From NCBI GenBank assembly GCA_016839875.1, contig JAEOTK010000015.1, positions 1 to 64,000 on the forward strand: a stretch of 64,000 nt of DNA, written 5' to 3'. The position numbers and the translations under genes were made by a program. The notes below the pieces were generated by a model. It saw only the letters and a program-made list of their open reading frames with translations. It searched no databases and was not told where the DNA came from. Positions 61,697 through 64,000 of this stretch are shown here, piece after piece. Numbering within the stretch: position 1 is the first letter of the stretch; every line of letters begins with the position of its first letter. Source of the stretch: Candidatus Heimdallarchaeota archaeon. Its GTDB lineage: Archaea; Asgardarchaeota; Heimdallarchaeia; Heimdallarchaeales; Heimdallarchaeaceae.

Positions 61697-62662
61697 CTAG
61701 AGATTCAGAATTTCTTGAATATTGAGATAATTATCATCTTTCAATCTTTTCTTTCTTATCTCTCTGTATCTGTGATTTCGTGGAAGATACATAAGCAAAA
61801 TCACTTCTCTCACTTTGATGAAAAGGTCAATTTTTTCCATCCAAATGTCGTCAAGTACATTTTCTGTTTCATACCCTTTCATGAATAGTGAAACAAATCT
61901 CTTTACAAATCTGTTTTGAATTTCTTGGTTTTCCATAAGAGGTTGATAGTAAAGCGGATAGTATAACGCTACAGCTAGTTCTGAAATAAACCATTTGTAA
62001 CTTGCATGTTCAAAATCTATTATAGCTGAAATTTCATCGTTCTCAACAAAGAAATTATGTGTATGAAAATCAGCATGAACTAGACCGTAAGAATCTTTGT
62101 GCTTTGGTAGATTTTCAGCTTCATGTAAAACCTTTGTAGCAGCTCTTACGGTTTCATCATCATCGTCTTTGAGTAAGTGAGGAATATCTACAGAACATTT
62201 AAACTCATAGCGTTTTGATTCTTTTGGTTCAAAACTCTTTGCTAAAGCATGCATCCTACCTGTTATCTCTCCATAATTCATAATCATCTTATCGGACCAA
62301 TTTAGTGCTTTTGAATCGTCTAGATGTTCTCCTTCAGCTTTTTCGAATACTACTGCATTAAGATATCCGCTGTCTTTGTCTATTTTTTCTACATTTCTCC
62401 CATTAACTGATTGTATAGGTTTTACAACAGGAACGTTGTTACCTGAAAGATAAATTATCCAATCTAACTCTGCTCTTACAAGTTCATGAGACATATGTTC
62501 ATTGTCTCCAATACGAAGAAAACATTCTTTATTGTCCTTCAAGAAGGAATAGATCTCATTCTGAAATCTACCTTTAAAAGAGAGATTGTCAGGTTTGAAA
62601 CCATATAATCTTCCGATTTGTTCTAGATACTTGATTGGTATTCTTTTGCTAGAGTTCACCAT
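61697..62662 (-). CDS. Aminoglycoside-phosphotransferase-like kinase (paralogue A)
   Basis: A ~321-residue small-molecule kinase of the APH/choline-kinase fold. The N-lobe has YSFLKDNKECFLRIGD, a Lys-less strand pattern common in this family, and VFEKAEGEHLDD as the hinge. The catalytic loop is HADFHTHN (Brenner motif) followed by IIDFEHASYKWF with the DFG-like Asp. The end has VILLMYLPRNH. A nearly identical architecture in the upstream gene shows a tandem duplication. Substrate is unknown: sugars, amino alcohols and antibiotics are all possible, and resistance is not implied. ATG 62662 is preferred; a TTG at 62674 overlaps the upstream stop. Confidence 0.88.
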   Translation of the reverse strand: MVNSSKRIPIKYLEQIGRLYGFKPDNLSFKGRFQNEIYSFLKDNKECFLRIGDNEHMSHELVRAELDWIIYLSGNNVPVVKPIQSVNGRNVEKIDKDSGYLNAVVFEKAEGEHLDDSKALNWSDKMIMNYGEITGRMHALAKSFEPKESKRYEFKCSVDIPHLLKDDDDETVRAATKVLHEAENLPKHKDSYGLVHADFHTHNFFVENDEISAIIDFEHASYKWFISELAVALYYPLYYQPLMENQEIQNRFVKRFVSLFMKGYETENVLDDIWMEKIDLFIKVREVILLMYLPRNHRYREIRKKRLKDDNYLNIQEILNL

Positions 62663-62670
62663 ACTTACTC

Positions 62671-63645
62671 TCAAAGTGTAGTTAATATCTCAAGAATATT
62701 AATGTAGTCATCCTCTTTCAGCCTTCTCGCTTGTTCTTCCTTTACATGATTCAATTGAGGAGGGAGATACATGTACAATATTGCATGTCTTACCTTAATG
62801 AAACTATCAATCATCTCCATCCATTTTGAATCTAGAGTGTTTTCTGAATTATATCCTTCAATGAACAAAGGCAGAAAACGTTTAACAAATTCAATCTGTT
62901 TATCTTTATTTCTGCTTAATTGTGTAGCATATAAGGGATAGAATAAAGCTACAGCTATTTCAGAGATGAACCATTTGTAACAAGTTCTGTCAAAGTCTAG
63001 AATGGCTGTTATCTTATTGTCCTCAACGAAGAAATTACCTGTATGAAGATCTCCATGCACTAATCCATATCCCTCTTTATCCTTGGGTAAACTTTCAACC
63101 TTCTGAAAAATCTCGGTTACTTTTTCGACAATTTCTACATCTTCATTTTTTAGCATACGTTCTATATCTAGAGAGGGCTGGAAATCATAACGCTTAGATT
63201 TTTTTGCTTGATAATTCTTTGCTAATGAATGCATTCTTCCTGTTACTCTACCGTATTCTATGATAATTTCATCTGACCAGTCTTGTGGGTTCGCATGATC
63301 TAGGTGTTTTCCTTTAGCCTTTTCGAAAACTACAACATTGAGATAGCCATCTTCTATCTCCACTTTCTCGATATATTTTCCATTCATAGACTGTATCGGT
63401 TTAACTGCTGGTACTGCATTATCAACTAGATGAACAACCCAATCAATTTCTGCTTCAACAAACTCAAAGAACATATGTTTACTATCTCCAATACGAACAA
63501 AATACTCCTGATTATCTTTCGAAAATGAGTAAACGTGATTCTCCATTCCACCTACGTAAGCTAGTTCATCTGGATTGAAGTCGTATAATTTTCCTATCTT
63601 GGAAAGATACTCTTTAGCTACTCTATTTTCTCCTTCATCATTCAT
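62671..63645 (-). CDS. Aminoglycoside-phosphotransferase-like kinase (paralogue B)
   Basis: A 324-residue kinase of the same family as its downstream neighbour. Catalytic loop HGDLHTGN and metal loop ILDFDRTCYKWF are both canonical, where paralogue A has HADFHTHN. N-lobe and hinge (VFEKAKGKHLD) correspond closely. The stop is next to the start of paralogue A, so both are in one transcript. The variation at the catalytic loop suggests the two have separated in substrate. It is the first gene of the pair, preceded by a TATA-like AAATTTATATC on the opposite strand side near 63690. Confidence 0.88.
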   Translation of the reverse strand: MNDEGENRVAKEYLSKIGKLYDFNPDELAYVGGMENHVYSFSKDNQEYFVRIGDSKHMFFEFVEAEIDWVVHLVDNAVPAVKPIQSMNGKYIEKVEIEDGYLNVVVFEKAKGKHLDHANPQDWSDEIIIEYGRVTGRMHSLAKNYQAKKSKRYDFQPSLDIERMLKNEDVEIVEKVTEIFQKVESLPKDKEGYGLVHGDLHTGNFFVEDNKITAILDFDRTCYKWFISEIAVALFYPLYATQLSRNKDKQIEFVKRFLPLFIEGYNSENTLDSKWMEMIDSFIKVRHAILYMYLPPQLNHVKEEQARRLKEDDYINILEILTTL

Positions 63646-63743
63646 AGAGTGGCAACATTCTCAAACATTAATATTCTTTACTAACATCACCTAAAATTTA
63701 TATCTCTTGTTCAGTATTGTCTTATTTGAAGAAGAGGTAAAAC

Positions 63744-64000
63744 ATGGATAAAGACGATTTCAAACTATTCCTTGAGAAAGTTCCACTCTTAAGAAAATGG
63801 CAGTATGCATTTCTAACCATCTTGTATTTAATTGGTTTAATAGCTATCTCTGTATTGTTCTTTTATTTTGTTAATAGAGTTGAATGGTGGGGACCTCTTT
63901 TGTCTCAGGCAATTATGAGCGTGATTGTCTGTATTATTGGTCTTCTACATTTTAGTTATGCACAAAAATATAGAAAGAAATACCAGGATCTTGCATACCA
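63744..64000 (+). CDS. Membrane protein, N-terminal part (runs off the window)
   Basis: The first 85 codons of an incomplete gene starting at ATG 63744 with an AGAGG ribosome-binding site nine bases ahead. It begins MDKDDFKLFLEKVPLLRKWQ and then shows two hydrophobic segments (FLTILYLIGLIAISVLFFYFV and LSQAIMSVIVCIIGLLHFSY). It is cut by the right edge. Family unknown. It diverges from the kinase pair with about 98 bp between. Confidence 0.6.
   Translation, partial: MDKDDFKLFLEKVPLLRKWQYAFLTILYLIGLIAISVLFFYFVNRVEWWGPLLSQAIMSVIVCIIGLLHFSYAQKYRKKYQDLAY

Noticed and set aside
61697..63645. Antibiotic resistance genes
   Set aside because: The APH-like fold covers many kinases; nothing in the neighbourhood suggests resistance.
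1..64000. CRISPR arrays, insertion sequences, prophage
   Set aside because: I found no regularly spaced repeats, transposase, integrase or phage structural gene when reading the window.

Overview
The window is a piece of an AT-rich archaeal chromosome. Archaeal markers are Orc1/Cdc6, DNA polymerase D large subunit, archaeosine tRNA-guanine transglycosylase, Sm-like proteins, RNase P protein Rpp21, Spt5, aIF6 and the eukaryote-type ribosomal proteins eS19, eL20, eL31, eL37 and eL39. An Asgard archaeon is the best fit. The evidence is a Ras/Rab-like small GTPase with a Lys-rich N-terminal extension, a roadblock/LC7 protein, a probable gelsolin-like protein beside a ubiquitin-like protein ending in Gly-Gly, an EF-2 paralogue without the diphthamide histidine, and a TPR/Ig-like/coiled-coil protein. 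Form III RuBisCO with ribose-1,5-bisphosphate isomerase, FtsZ, and LipA/LipB would suit the Heimdallarchaeia side of the group, but that placement is inference. I see no prophage, insertion sequence, transposase or CRISPR array; the gene set is chromosomal and mostly housekeeping.

Layout. 1-4.5 kb: two tandem M42 peptidases, then a ~600-bp non-coding stretch that looks like a replication origin (an origin-recognition-box match, an AT-rich flank and repeated TTCACA/TGTGAA words), a DUF6788-like gene, a small winged-helix regulator and Orc1/Cdc6. 4.5-16.9 kb: an adenosine-type deaminase, the EF-2 paralogue, uS10, tgtA, an SmAP3-like Sm protein, and an apparent MoxR/VWA/PAPS-reductase-ferredoxin operon. 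17-25.3 kb: polC (DP2), archaeosortase, the gelsolin-like and ubiquitin-like pair, tRNA-Ser and topA. 25.4-29.3 kb: a compact minus-strand translation operon running eS19, PDCD5, eL39, eL31, aIF6, eL20, prefoldin alpha, FtsY. 29.4-38.4 kb: small membrane proteins, the small GTPase, a metallo-beta-lactamase protein, tRNA-Cys, a creatininase-family hydrolase, a P-loop protein, the roadblock protein, a DNA adenine methyltransferase and a polysaccharide deacetylase. 38.4-41.7 kb: YhbY-like protein, Rpp21, an unknown protein, FtsZ and two tRNA-Gly genes.

41.8-51.1 kb is metabolic: a DinB-like protein, an alpha/beta hydrolase, RuBisCO with ribose-1,5-bisphosphate isomerase (AMP/nucleoside ribose salvage to 3-phosphoglycerate), lipoate synthesis, Nep1 and ADP-forming acyl-CoA synthetase. 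51.2-56.7 kb: a ZPR1 protein, an HhH-GPD DNA glycosylase-like protein, both subunits of phosphomevalonate dehydratase (archaeal mevalonate pathway), the TPR/Ig/coiled-coil protein, tRNA-Ala, eL37 and an Sm protein. 56.7-64 kb: uL11-SecE-Spt5, a CPSF-like metallo-beta-lactamase protein, an old-yellow-enzyme reductase fused to an SCP2 domain, two tandem aminoglycoside-phosphotransferase-like kinases and a truncated membrane protein.

The best targets for follow-up are the candidate origin, the gelsolin-like/ubiquitin-like pair, the TPR-Ig-coiled-coil protein, the MoxR-VWA-PP-loop-ferredoxin operon, the reductase-SCP2 fusion and the diphthamide-less EF-2. All statements on identity come from reading motifs by eye; no database search was run.
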